From the NCBI RefSeq assembly GCF_015163075.1, contig NZ_JADDXU010000020.1, positions 1 through 64,000 of the forward strand: DNA of 64,000 nucleotides, in the 5' to 3' direction. Below, piece after piece: positions 39,430 through 47,957 of this stretch. Below the pieces are notes generated by a model, which was not told where the DNA came from, searched no databases, and saw only the letters and a list, made by a program, of their open reading frames with translations. Source of the stretch: Streptomyces justiciae (GTDB taxonomy: Bacteria > Actinomycetota > Actinomycetes > Streptomycetales > Streptomycetaceae). How positions within the stretch are numbered: the stretch's first letter is position 1; each line of letters starts with the position of its first letter. Both the position numbers and the translations under genes were made by a program.

Positions 39430-40623
39430 GTGTCGTACGTGGAAATGCCGGGCGCCAAGGTCCCCATCCGTATGTGGACCGACCCCGCGTCGGTGGAGGA
39501 GGGCGCGCTCCAGCAGCTGCGCAACGTCGCGACCCTGCCCTGGATCAAGGGCCTGGCGGTCATGCCGGACGTCCACTACGGGAAGGGCGCGACGGTCGGG
39601 TCGGTCATCGCGATGCAGGGGGCGGTGTGCCCGGCCGCGGTCGGCGTCGACATCGGCTGCGGGATGTCGGCGGTGAAGACGTCGCTCACGGCGAACGATC
39701 TGCCGGGGGACCTGTCGCGACTGCGGTCGAAGATCGAGCAGGCCATTCCGGTGGGGCGGGGGATGCATGACGATCCCGTCGACCCGGGACGGTTCCATGC
39801 GCTGCCGACGGCCGGGTGGGACGACTTCTGGGGGCGGTTCGACAGGGTGGCCGAAGCGGTCAAATTCCGTCACGAACGCGCCGGAAAGCAGATGGGAACG
39901 CTCGGATCTGGCAACCACTTTGTTGAGGTATGCACTGATACGACCGGTTCCGTCTGGCTGATGCTCCACTCCGGTTCCCGGAACATCGGCAAGGAACTGG
40001 CCGAGCACCACATCGGCATCGCCCAGAAGCTCCCGCACAACCAGGGCCTGATCGACCGCGACCTCGCCGTCTTCGTGGCGGACACCCCGCAGATGGCGGC
40101 GTACCGCAACGACCTGTTCTGGGCGCAGGAGTACGCCAAGTACAACCGCACGATCATGATGGCGCTCCTCAAGGACGTGATCCGCAAGGAGTTCAAGAAG
40201 GCGAAGCCGACCTTCGAGCCGGAGATCAGCGCGCACCACAACTACGTGGCCGAGGAGCGCTACGACGGGATGGACCTGCTCGTGACCCGCAAGGGCGCGA
40301 TCCGGGCCGGTTCCGGCGAGTTCGGGATCATCCCGGGTTCGATGGGCACGGGTTCGTACATCGTGAAGGGCCTCGGCAACCCGCTGTCCTTCAACTCGGC
40401 GTCCCACGGCGCCGGTCGGCGCATGAGCCGCAACGCGGCCAAGCGGCGCTTCTCCACGAAGGACCTGGAGGAGCAGACGCGGGGCGTGGAGTGCCGTAAG
40501 GACTCCGGCGTCGTGGACGAGATCCCGGGCGCCTACAAGCCGATCGAGAAGGTCATCGACCAGCAGCGGGACCTCGTGGAGGTCGTCGCGAAGCTCAAGC
40601 AGGTCGTGTGCGTGAAGGGCTGA
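39430..40623 (+). CDS. rtcB: RtcB-family RNA ligase
   Basis: A 397-residue RtcB. The metal-binding cysteine lies in VGVDIGCGMSAV, GNHFVEV supplies the next ligand region, and the guanylylation site is HGAGRRMSR (preceded by NSAS). RtcB joins 2',3'-cyclic phosphate or 3'-phosphate RNA ends to 5'-OH ends using GTP and Mn2+, in tRNA or RNA repair. It has no archease gene beside it here. The start is GTG with a GGGGGAAAGAGG region upstream. A terminator follows. Confidence 0.9.
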   Translation: MSYVEMPGAKVPIRMWTDPASVEEGALQQLRNVATLPWIKGLAVMPDVHYGKGATVGSVIAMQGAVCPAAVGVDIGCGMSAVKTSLTANDLPGDLSRLRSKIEQAIPVGRGMHDDPVDPGRFHALPTAGWDDFWGRFDRVAEAVKFRHERAGKQMGTLGSGNHFVEVCTDTTGSVWLMLHSGSRNIGKELAEHHIGIAQKLPHNQGLIDRDLAVFVADTPQMAAYRNDLFWAQEYAKYNRTIMMALLKDVIRKEFKKAKPTFEPEISAHHNYVAEERYDGMDLLVTRKGAIRAGSGEFGIIPGSMGTGSYIVKGLGNPLSFNSASHGAGRRMSRNAAKRRFSTKDLEEQTRGVECRKDSGVVDEIPGAYKPIEKVIDQQRDLVEVVAKLKQVVCVKG

Positions 40624-40630
40624 CGTGGGC

Positions 40631-40656
40631 AAGGCCCCGGCTCCGGCCGGGGCCTT
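40631..40656 (+). terminator. Terminator after rtcB
   Basis: AAGGCCCCGG and CCGGGGCCTT form a 10-bp stem, starting 7 bases after the rtcB stop. Confidence 0.88.
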
Positions 40657-40663
40657 CCTCGTT

Positions 40664-41926
40664 TCACGGCAGCCGCTTCTCCAGCAGGGTCACCGCGTAC
40701 GGGCTGCCCGAGCCGTCCTTCTTTGCGGGCTGTTCGCCTACGACCGTGTAGCCCGCTGTCTCGTAGTACGTGCGGAGGCGGGGGTTGGTGGAGAGGCAGT
40801 CCAGGCGGGCGTGGGGGAGGGCGGCTGCTGTGATGCGGGACTCCGCGTGGGTCAGGAGGGCCTGGCCGGCTCCGGGTGGGGCCAGGTGTGGGGTCGTCAT
40901 CAGGCGGTGGATGTAGCCGGCGTCGGCTGGGCGGGGGCCCCAGGCCGCCTCGTCCGACCACCAGAGTTCGTAGGCGCCCGCCAAGTGGCCGTCCGCGTGC
41001 GCCAGCCAGACCTCGCCCTCCTTCATGCGGGTGCGGAAGTGGGTCGCGTCCTTCTCGGCGGGCTTCCACTGGTCGATGTCCCGGGCGAGCATCCACAGGG
41101 CCACCGAGTCGCGGAGGCGGACAAGTGTCTCCGCGTCCGCCGGAGTTGCCTGGCGGTAGGTCAGGTGGGGGTGTGTGGTGGGCTGTGGCTCCAGGAGGTT
41201 GTCTCGGAGCTTCGTCGCCAGGTCCAGGGCATCCATGCCGAGGGCCTGGGTCACATACCCCTCCACCGAGCCGTATCGCTCCTTCAGCAGCCCGAGGAAG
41301 CCTCGCATCACCGATGCCGGGGCCCTTCCGAAGCCCAACCACGTGGGGGACTCGCCGTTGTTGCGGGCCTTCCAGTCCGCCAGGAGGGCCGCGGACGCCA
41401 GTTCCGTGAGGGTGAAGTCCTCGATGATCGTGTGTTCGTCCACGCCCAGCAACGTCAGGACCAGCGCCGCCAGTTCGCCGGTGCGGTCCTTGCCGGAGGC
41501 GCAGTGGAAGACGAGGGGGGCCGTGGGCGACGCGTCCGCTATGCGGTCCAGGGCCTCGCGGATTTCCTTCCTGCCGTCCTCCGCCACCTGTAGGTAGCGC
41601 TCGGCCAGGTACGGACCGGGGTCGATCTCCGGGGCCAACGCCGCCTGGTTGTACGGGCGGTGCTCGATGCTGAGGTTGACGTACGCGTAGGAGTCGTCCG
41701 CCGGGGCACGGCCCTGGCGTTCGATCTCCCAGGGGTAGCGCAGGTCGATGACCGTGCGGATGCCGAGGGCGCGGAAGCGGGACCAGTCGGGGGTGTCGAC
41801 CGTCAACTTGCCCAGGGAGTCGGAGCGGTAGAGCACGCCCGGGCGGATGCGGCGGCCGTCCGCCGTCCGGTATCCGCCCAGGTCGCGGAAGTTGTGCAGG
41901 GCGTCGAAGGGTACGTGTCTGTCCAC
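40664..41926 (-). CDS. Tyrosine-protein phosphatase fused to a GNAT acetyltransferase
   Basis: A 420-residue two-domain protein. The first ~245 residues are a PTP of the Y_phosphatase3 kind (FDALHNFRDLGGYRT; signature HCASGKDRTGE with the catalytic Cys). The last ~165 residues carry a GNAT fold (TLVRLRDSVALWML; then HLAGAYELW and GAGQALLTHAE, the acetyl-CoA loop). Both parts are complete and in one frame. Fusion may couple phosphatase and acetyltransferase functions. TAGGGT lies 8 bases before the GTG, so the message may be leaderless. Confidence 0.82.
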   Translation of the reverse strand: MDRHVPFDALHNFRDLGGYRTADGRRIRPGVLYRSDSLGKLTVDTPDWSRFRALGIRTVIDLRYPWEIERQGRAPADDSYAYVNLSIEHRPYNQAALAPEIDPGPYLAERYLQVAEDGRKEIREALDRIADASPTAPLVFHCASGKDRTGELAALVLTLLGVDEHTIIEDFTLTELASAALLADWKARNNGESPTWLGFGRAPASVMRGFLGLLKERYGSVEGYVTQALGMDALDLATKLRDNLLEPQPTTHPHLTYRQATPADAETLVRLRDSVALWMLARDIDQWKPAEKDATHFRTRMKEGEVWLAHADGHLAGAYELWWSDEAAWGPRPADAGYIHRLMTTPHLAPPGAGQALLTHAESRITAAALPHARLDCLSTNPRLRTYYETAGYTVVGEQPAKKDGSGSPYAVTLLEKRLP

Positions 41927-41966
41927 AGGCCGTGACCCTATGTCGCCGATTCGCCGACGCGCTCGG

Positions 41967-42119
41967 CTATTTCGCGTGCGTGACCGCGTAGATCATCACG
42001 AACGCGACGATGTGGATGCCGAAGAGGAAGTAGCCGAGGTAGTACCAGACGATGCGTTCGCGCTTCTTCTCCAGGGCCAGGCGGCGCTGTTCCACGTCGT
42101 CGGCGTCGGCCTCGGCCAT
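41967..42119 (-). CDS. 50-residue single-pass membrane protein
   Basis: MAEADADDVEQRRL leads into a charged helix (ALEKKRERI) and one hydrophobic span (VWYYLGYFLFGIHIVAF). No domain is recognised. The start codon overlaps the stop of the SDR gene (TGATG), so the two are translationally coupled. This makes it a small protein partner of the dehydrogenase, though no function can be inferred. Confidence 0.7.
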   Translation of the reverse strand: MAEADADDVEQRRLALEKKRERIVWYYLGYFLFGIHIVAFVMIYAVTHAK

Positions 42120-42883
42120 CACAGCTCCCTGTGTACCTTCGTGTTCGACGCCTGGGCGCGCGGGCGCAGGACCAGGAGGTCGACGTTGACGTGGGCGGGG
42201 CGGGTGACCGCCCAGGTGATCGTGTCCGCCACGTCGTCGGCCGTGAGGGGCTCGGCGACGCCCTGGTAGACCTTGGCGGCCTTCTCCTCGTCGCCGCCGA
42301 AGCGGGTGAGGGCGAACTCGTCCGTCTTCACCATGCCGGGCGCGATCTCGATCACCCGGACCGGCTGGCCGACGATCTCCAGGCGGAGGGTCTCGGCGAG
42401 GACGTGGGCGCCGTGCTTGGCGGCCACGTAACCGCCGCCGCCCTCGTAGGTGCCGTGGCCCGCGGTGGAGGAGACGACGACCACCGTGCCGTCGCCGCTC
42501 GCGATCAGCTTGGGGAGCAGGGCCTGGGTGAGGTTGAGGGTGCCGATGACGTTCGTCTCGTACATCGTGCGCCAGTCGGCCGGGTCGCCGGTCGCGACCG
42601 GGTCGGCGCCGAGCGCGCCGCCCGCGTTGTTGACGAGGACGCCGATCGTCTTGAAGGCGGTCGCGAACTCGTCGACCGCGGCCCGGTCGGTGACGTCCAG
42701 CTGGTACGCCGTGGCCTGGTGGCCCGCCGCGTTGATCTCCTCCGCGAGCGCCTCGATACGGTCCTTGCGGCGGGCGGTGAGGACGACGCGGTAGCCGGCG
42801 GCGGCCAGCCCGCGGGCCGTGGCGGCGCCGATTCCGCTGCTCGCACCGGTGACGACGGCGATGCGGGACGCTGCGCTGGGCAT
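42119..42883 (-). CDS. SDR-family oxidoreductase
   Basis: A 254-residue classical short-chain dehydrogenase. The cofactor loop is TGASSGIGAATARGLA, NNAGGALG follows, the catalytic Ser lies in VVVVSSTAGH, and YVAAKHG is the YxxxK motif. Later residues match the NADP-dependent 3-oxoacyl/serine dehydrogenase-like branch (YdfG-like). ATG 42883 was chosen because GAGGAGCTC lies upstream and the SDR fold begins there. It is followed, with overlap, by the 50-residue membrane protein. Confidence 0.88.
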   Translation of the reverse strand: MPSAASRIAVVTGASSGIGAATARGLAAAGYRVVLTARRKDRIEALAEEINAAGHQATAYQLDVTDRAAVDEFATAFKTIGVLVNNAGGALGADPVATGDPADWRTMYETNVIGTLNLTQALLPKLIASGDGTVVVVSSTAGHGTYEGGGGYVAAKHGAHVLAETLRLEIVGQPVRVIEIAPGMVKTDEFALTRFGGDEEKAAKVYQGVAEPLTADDVADTITWAVTRPAHVNVDLLVLRPRAQASNTKVHREL

Positions 42884-43084
42884 GGGCGGGAGCTCCTCGG
42901 GTCGGCGATCAGGGGGCCTTCGGACGGCCTTGGGCTTGCCTTCGGGTGGCCTTCGGTGGTGCTGAGCGGTCGCCGATGGCCTTCCCCAGGATAGGCGGGC
43001 TCCCGCGGTCCCCTTCGTGCGGTCCGTATCGCGGGCCCGGTGAGAAAATGAGGGGGGTGATCCCCTGGACGACGGAGGTGGATC

Positions 43085-43519
43085 ATGGGAGAAGCGCGTG
43101 AGGTCATGGACCGGCTCACCGACGCGGTGACCGCGCACCGGGACCTGAAGGTCGTCGCCGAGCTGTACGCGGAGGACGCCGTCGCCTACACCCCCGACGA
43201 GGGGGAGATCCACGGGCGCGACAACATCGTGGAGTACTGGCGGCAGATGACGGAGTCGGTCCCCGACGGCCGCTTCGAGTCCCTGCACTCCTACGAGATC
43301 GGCGACACCGCCATCGACGAGGGCGTCTACCGCGGCCACAACACCGGCCCGCTGTATCTGCCGGACGGCGACACCCTGCCCGCCACGGGCAAGGAGGTCG
43401 GCATCCGCGGGGTCGACCTCGCCACCGTGAAGGACGGCCGGATCACGGAGTACCGGCTCTACTTCGACGAGCTGGAGTTCCTGGGGCAGCTGGGGCTGCT
43501 GCCCGACGAGACACCCTGA
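43085..43519 (+). CDS. NTF2-like (SnoaL/ester cyclase-type) protein
   Basis: A 144-residue NTF2-fold protein, with the polyketide-cyclase-like layout VVAELYAEDAVAYTPD...EIHGRDNIVEYWRQM. Such proteins are binding or isomerase proteins; the ligand is unknown. GGAGG precedes the ATG. It is convergent with a YnfA-family gene, and 16 bases separate the two stops. Confidence 0.82.
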   Translation: MGEAREVMDRLTDAVTAHRDLKVVAELYAEDAVAYTPDEGEIHGRDNIVEYWRQMTESVPDGRFESLHSYEIGDTAIDEGVYRGHNTGPLYLPDGDTLPATGKEVGIRGVDLATVKDGRITEYRLYFDELEFLGQLGLLPDETP

Positions 43520-43535
43520 CGGTCCTCCGCGGGGC

Positions 43536-43871
43536 TCACTGTCCTCGGGGCGCGTACATGATGACCGCCATGCCCGCGAGGCAGATCAGCGCGCCCGTGA
43601 CGTCCCAGCGGTCGGGACGGTAGCCGTCCGCGGCCATGCCCCACAGGATCGAACCGGCGACGAAGACACCGCCGTACGCGGCGAGGATCCGGCCGAAGTG
43701 GGCGTCCGGCTGGAGCGTGGCGACGAAGCCGTAGGCGCCTAGGGCGAGGACGCCGCCGCCGATCCAGAGCCAGCCGCGGTGCTCGCGCACGCCCTGCCAC
43801 ACCAGCCAGGCGCCGCCGATCTCGAACAGGGCGGCGACGACGAAGAGGACGGCGGAGCGCAGGACGTGCAT
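43536..43871 (-). CDS. YnfA-family (UPF0060) membrane protein
   Basis: A 111-residue protein with four hydrophobic helices and the hallmark FEIGGAWLVWQGVREHRGW and PDAHFGRILAAYGGVFVAGS. YnfA belongs to the SMR/DMT-like group; in enteric bacteria it has been linked to drug efflux. The start ATG gives the standard N-terminus MHVLRSAVLFV. Confidence 0.9.
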   Translation of the reverse strand: MHVLRSAVLFVVAALFEIGGAWLVWQGVREHRGWLWIGGGVLALGAYGFVATLQPDAHFGRILAAYGGVFVAGSILWGMAADGYRPDRWDVTGALICLAGMAVIMYAPRGQ

Positions 43872-43973
43872 GCCGGAAGGGTGGCACAGCGGCTTCACCT
43901 GATGGACGGCGCCTGTCCGCCGCTCCGCGTGGGATACATCCGTACGACCACGGTGGACTGAGAGGTGGGCGGT

Positions 43974-44462
43974 ATGCGGGTTCTTGCTGTGTGCGTCGCG
44001 GCCGGGTTGGCGGTCGGCGGTATGACCCCGGTCGCTGTGGCGGCCGACGGGCCCGACGACGGGTGGGTCGCCTTCGTCCCCGAGGCCGATCTCGCCTATC
44101 ACGGTGCCGCGAGCATGGCGGCCGGCCGGGTCGACGTACGGTTCGTGCCGCGCAATCACGGGCCCTCGGCGGTCCCGGACGCGACGGTACGGCTGCGCTG
44201 GTCGGAGCCGCTCGCCAACCGGCAGACGCTGCCGGACGGGTGCGCGCGGTCGGGTGCGCGGGTGGTGCTGTGCAGGGTGGGGGCGCTGGACGCGGACGGG
44301 CTGGGGGAGCGGATCGAGCTGCGGGTGCGGCTGCGGGGCGAGCCGTCGGAGGTGCTGCTGGAGATGGACACGGTGTGGAGCGGCGGCGTGGTGGACCGGA
44401 ACCGGGCGAACGACCGGCAGCGGGTGCTGGTCCTCGACACCGGGGACTCGTACTACTTCTGA
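43974..44462 (+). CDS. Hypothetical secreted protein
   Basis: A 162-residue protein with a signal peptide (MRVLAVCVAAGLAVGG) and a DUF11-like or beta-sandwich body (VRFVPRNHGPSAVPDATVRLRW) containing one Cys pair (GCARSG...VLCRV). No enzyme motif is seen. The start ATG has AGAGG 8 bases upstream. Confidence 0.6.
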   Translation: MRVLAVCVAAGLAVGGMTPVAVAADGPDDGWVAFVPEADLAYHGAASMAAGRVDVRFVPRNHGPSAVPDATVRLRWSEPLANRQTLPDGCARSGARVVLCRVGALDADGLGERIELRVRLRGEPSEVLLEMDTVWSGGVVDRNRANDRQRVLVLDTGDSYYF

Positions 44463-44522
44463 GGGGCGGGTGTGTGCGTCGTACGATTTCTGCACGGCGC
44501 AGACGACGGAGGTGCGGGCGGT

Positions 44523-44996
44523 ATGGGTGGAGCGGCGCGTGAGCGGGCGTTGGAGGAGCTGTCGGTCGTGTCCCGTCGGTACATGGCCTCGTACGCCCTC
44601 TTCAACCAGGCGCTCGCCGACCATCTCGGCCTGCACCCCACCGATCTGCAGTGTCTGAACCTGCTGACCCTGGAGGGCGGTCCGGTGACGACGGGGCGGA
44701 TCGCCGAGCTGACGGGGCTGACCACTGGGTCCGCGACGCGGCTCGTGGACCGCCTTGAGCGGGCCGGGTACGTGGTGCGGGAGCGGGACGTGGTCGACCG
44801 GCGGCGGGTGCTGGTGACCACCGTGCCGGAGAAGATTGTCGAGTTCGGGCGGGTGTGGGACCGGCTCGGGGACGGCTGGACCGCCCTGTTCGACGACCTC
44901 GACGCCGGTGAACTCGCGCTGATCGTCGACCACATGAGGCGGACGACGGAGTTCAGCGCGGCGCAGGTGGCCCGGCTCCGGGCCGGGGACGTCTAG
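44523..44996 (+). CDS. MarR-family transcriptional regulator
   Basis: A 157-residue winged-helix regulator of the MarR type, with a DNA-recognition core RIAELTGLTTGSATRLVDRL and wing DVVDRRRVLVTT. It likely controls neighbouring genes in response to small phenolic or hydrophobic ligands. The ATG was chosen because GGAGG lies about 10 bases upstream; an earlier in-frame GTG gives an implausible N-terminus. Confidence 0.83.
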   Translation: MGGAARERALEELSVVSRRYMASYALFNQALADHLGLHPTDLQCLNLLTLEGGPVTTGRIAELTGLTTGSATRLVDRLERAGYVVRERDVVDRRRVLVTTVPEKIVEFGRVWDRLGDGWTALFDDLDAGELALIVDHMRRTTEFSAAQVARLRAGDV

Positions 44997-45017
44997 GCCT
45001 GTCCAGCGGGTCAGGCT

Positions 45018-45428
45018 CTAGGCGACCTGCTCGTCCTGGGTGTCGTAGCGTTCGCGGGCCTCGTGGACCTCGTCGATGTGGGTCTCCGCCCAGTCCTTCA
45101 CCGCGGTCAGGAGCAGGGCCAGGCTGTGGCCGAGCGGGGTGAGTTCGTAGTCGACGCGGACCGGGACGGACGGGGTGACCGTGCGGGCCAGGATGCCGTC
45201 GCGTTCCAGTGAACGCAGGGTCTGCGTCAGCATCTTGGGGCTCACGCCCGCGATCTTCCGGCCGAGGTCGCTGTAGCGCATGGTGCCGCCGGCGAGGGCG
45301 GAGACGACGAGGCTGACCCACTTGTCGCTGAGGCGGTCCAGGAGCTGGTTGGTGGGGCAGCCCTTGATGAACGCGTCGTACTCGATGCGGGCCTGTTCGC
45401 GTCGCTGGGCCGCCGTCATGGTCGCCAT
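45018..45428 (-). CDS. HxlR-family transcriptional regulator
   Basis: A 136-residue HxlR protein with the conserved Cys near the N-terminus (FIKGCPTNQLLDRLSDKW) and the wing region MLTQTLRSLERDGILARTV. HxlR regulators often respond to redox or electrophile stress and control divergent oxidoreductases. It is divergent from the NADP-dependent oxidoreductase gene, which supports that role. Confidence 0.9.
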   Translation of the reverse strand: MATMTAAQRREQARIEYDAFIKGCPTNQLLDRLSDKWVSLVVSALAGGTMRYSDLGRKIAGVSPKMLTQTLRSLERDGILARTVTPSVPVRVDYELTPLGHSLALLLTAVKDWAETHIDEVHEARERYDTQDEQVA

Positions 45429-45464
45429 GGCTCACCTCTGGGGGACATACGCACTCTCAGGTAA

Positions 45465-45485
45465 CTACTTACCAGGAGATAGTAG
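45465..45485. promoter_or_regulatory. Candidate operator between the HxlR and oxidoreductase genes
   Basis: CTACT and AGTAG form 5-bp arms around an 11-bp centre in the divergent gap, within the kind of AT-rich TAC/GTA stretch that HxlR proteins bind. Confidence 0.4.
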
Positions 45486-45574
45486 CTCTTCCTAGGGTTG
45501 CCGGCAGATGGAACGCGGTCGCCGAGGTCCTCGGCGGTCGTTAACAGCCGGTTTTCTCAAGGGAGTTGGCAGTC

Positions 45575-46468
45575 ATGCGTGCTGCGGTCGTGAACGCGTT
45601 CGGTGGGCCCGAGGTCGTCGAGGTCGTGGAGACGGAGGTGCCCGAGCCGGGGGCGCGCGAGGTGCGGATCAAGGTGGCGGCGGCCACGGTGAACCCCGTC
45701 GACGCCGGGGTGCGGCAGGGCGTCTTCGGGGGCGCGGGGAAGCGGATCGGGCTGGGGTGGGATGTCGCCGGGACCGTGGACGCGGTGGGCGTGGCCAGCG
45801 CCTGGAGTGTGGGGGACGAGGTGGTCGCCCTGGACTACGGGATGGTGAAGCCGCTCGGGACGCATGCGGAGTACGTCGTCGTGCCCACGGACGCGGTGGC
45901 GCTCGCGCCTCGGACGGTGGGGGCGGTGGAGGCGGCGACCTTGCCGTTGAACGGGCTTACCGCTGCGCAGGCGCTGGATCTGCTGGGGCTGTCGGCGGGG
46001 TCGTCGTTGCTGGTGACCGGGGCCGCGGGGGCCGTCGGGGGGTTTGCCGTGCAGCTCGCTGCTCAGCGGGGGGTTGTGGTGACGGGGCTGGCTCGGGCGG
46101 GGGACGAGGAGTTGGTGCGGTCGCTGGGGGCTGCGGAGTTTGTGGTGGAGGGGCGGGACGGGGCGTTCGACGCGGTGCTGGATGCGGCCGTTCTTGGGGC
46201 GCCGGCGCTTGAGTGGGTGCGGGACGGAGGGGCGTATGTGGGGGTTATTCCGCAGGTTGCTCCTGAGGGGGTTCGGGGGGTTCGGGCTACGGCTGTTGAG
46301 GTGCAGGCCGATGGTGGGCGGCTTGCGGAGTTGGCGGGACTGGTGGATTCCGGGGTGCTGAGCTTGCGGGTTGCGGAGGCGTTCTCGCTGGAGGATGCAC
46401 GGAAGGCTCATGCGGTGTTGGCGGGGGGTGGGGTTCGGGGGCGGGTTGTGCTCGTGCCGGGTGCCTAG
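45575..46468 (+). CDS. NADP-dependent zinc-free MDR oxidoreductase
   Basis: A 297-residue medium-chain dehydrogenase/quinone oxidoreductase-like protein. It contains AATVNPVDAGVRQG, a cofactor loop LLVTGAAGAVGGFAVQLA, and a WVRDGGAYVGVI segment; no catalytic zinc cysteines are present. It probably reduces quinones or enones with NADPH. The ATG is chosen with GGGAG upstream. Expression is probably controlled by the divergent HxlR gene. Confidence 0.85.
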   Translation: MRAAVVNAFGGPEVVEVVETEVPEPGAREVRIKVAAATVNPVDAGVRQGVFGGAGKRIGLGWDVAGTVDAVGVASAWSVGDEVVALDYGMVKPLGTHAEYVVVPTDAVALAPRTVGAVEAATLPLNGLTAAQALDLLGLSAGSSLLVTGAAGAVGGFAVQLAAQRGVVVTGLARAGDEELVRSLGAAEFVVEGRDGAFDAVLDAAVLGAPALEWVRDGGAYVGVIPQVAPEGVRGVRATAVEVQADGGRLAELAGLVDSGVLSLRVAEAFSLEDARKAHAVLAGGGVRGRVVLVPGA

Positions 46469-46510
46469 GAGCTCGGGGGGGTCCTGTTGGTTGGCGGGTG
46501 CGGGTTGAGT

Positions 46511-46540
46511 GTGGCTTGTCGCGCAGTTCCCCGCGCCCCT
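46511..46540 (+). repeat. Dispersed repeat, family B copy 3
   Basis: GTCGCGCAGTTCCCCGCGCCCCT is shared with 10873-10904 and 34066-34097. It lies between the converging oxidoreductase and MFS genes. Confidence 0.75.
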
Positions 46541-46547
46541 GGGTGGG

Positions 46548-47957
46548 TCAGTGGTGGCCTTCCTTTTGAGGGGTGCGCGGCAGTAGCGCTGCCAAGGGCA
46601 GGCAGGCCGCCACCGCCGCTGTCACCGCCAGCAGGCTCCACTCGCCGTTGCTGTGGAAGTACACCGTCGTCACCGTTGCTGCGCCCATGGCGTTGGCGAG
46701 TTGCTGGACCGCGTTCAGGGAGCCGCTGGCGCTTCCCGCCTCCGAGGGGGCGATGTCGCCGATCGTGAGGTCGTAGATCGTGCCGAAGCAGGTGCCCATT
46801 CCGATGCCGAGGATCACGAGGGGGGTGAGCAGCTGCCAACTGGTGGTGTGCGAGCCGGTGTTGTGGATCTGGAGCAGGAGCCAGACGCAGCCTGCCAGGA
46901 GGATCAGCAGGCCCGTCACGGCCAGGCGGCGGCCGTAGGTGTGGATCAGGCCGTGGCAGGCGATCGAGGCGATCACTATGCCGAGGGTCAGCGGGATCAG
47001 GCCCAGCGCGGTGTCGGCGGGGGTGCGGCCCAGGTCCTGCTGGAGGAAGAGGGAGATGACGTAGAGGAGGCCGGACGTCGCGGCGAACGCGGCGATGCCG
47101 AGGGTGAGGCCCGCCGCGAAGCCGCGGTTGCGCAGGAGTGACGGCTCGATCAGGGGGTGGGCCGCGGTGCGCTGGCGGTGGCAGAAGGCGGCGAAGGCGG
47201 CCACGCCGAGGAGCAGGAGGGTCAGGGGGCGGCTCGTCCAGGCGTTGGCCGAGCCGTCGATCAGGCCGCCCAGGACGCCGAGCATCGCGCCGGCGAGGAG
47301 GGCGGAGCCGGGGCCGTCCACGGAGACGGAGCGGTCGCCGGTGTCGCGGGGGAGCAGGCGGGCGGCGGCGAGGAGTGCGGCGCCGCCCAGGAGCAGGTTG
47401 ATCAGGAACATGGGGCGCCAGCCGAGGCCCGCGAGGTCGGCGTCGACGAGGAAACCGGCCAGGACCGGGCCGCCGACGGCGGAGAGACCCATCGCGGGGC
47501 CGAACAGGGCGAAGGCCTTGCCGATCTGGTCGCGGGGCCACGTCGCGCCGAGGATGCCGAAGCCCTGCGGGATGACGAGGGCCCCGAAGGCGCCCTGGAT
47601 CAGGCGGGCGGCCACCAGGGTGGCGGGGGTGGGGGCGAGGCCGCAGGCCAGGGAGGCGGCGACGAAACCGGCGAGGCCGATCAGGAACATCCTGCGGCGG
47701 CCGTACTTGTCGCCGAGGCGTCCGCCGGGGACGAGCAGCACGCCGAGGGCGAGTGCGTAGGCGGCGCCCAGCCACTGGACCAGGGCCGGGCCGCCGCCGA
47801 GGTCGGCGGTGATGGTCGGGGCGGCGACGTTGGTGATCGTCGCGTCGAGGAGGTCGAGGACGTCGGCCGCGAGGATCACGGCCAGGATCGCCCAGCGGGT
47901 GCGGGCGGGGAGACCGTCCGGCTTCTTGCTTGCTGTGTTGTGCAGTGTCTGCGTCAC
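46548..47957 (-). CDS. MFS drug-efflux transporter, DHA2 (14-TM) type
   Basis: A 469-residue MFS protein with about fourteen hydrophobic segments. It carries LDATITNVAAPTI (motif D1-like), WLGAAYALALGVLLVPGG, and the signature LGDKYGRRRMFL in the first half. These match the DHA2/EmrB-QacA efflux group, which exports drugs or antibiotics by proton exchange. There is no linked regulator. Confidence 0.88.
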   Translation of the reverse strand: MTQTLHNTASKKPDGLPARTRWAILAVILAADVLDLLDATITNVAAPTITADLGGGPALVQWLGAAYALALGVLLVPGGRLGDKYGRRRMFLIGLAGFVAASLACGLAPTPATLVAARLIQGAFGALVIPQGFGILGATWPRDQIGKAFALFGPAMGLSAVGGPVLAGFLVDADLAGLGWRPMFLINLLLGGAALLAAARLLPRDTGDRSVSVDGPGSALLAGAMLGVLGGLIDGSANAWTSRPLTLLLLGVAAFAAFCHRQRTAAHPLIEPSLLRNRGFAAGLTLGIAAFAATSGLLYVISLFLQQDLGRTPADTALGLIPLTLGIVIASIACHGLIHTYGRRLAVTGLLILLAGCVWLLLQIHNTGSHTTSWQLLTPLVILGIGMGTCFGTIYDLTIGDIAPSEAGSASGSLNAVQQLANAMGAATVTTVYFHSNGEWSLLAVTAAVAACLPLAALLPRTPQKEGHH

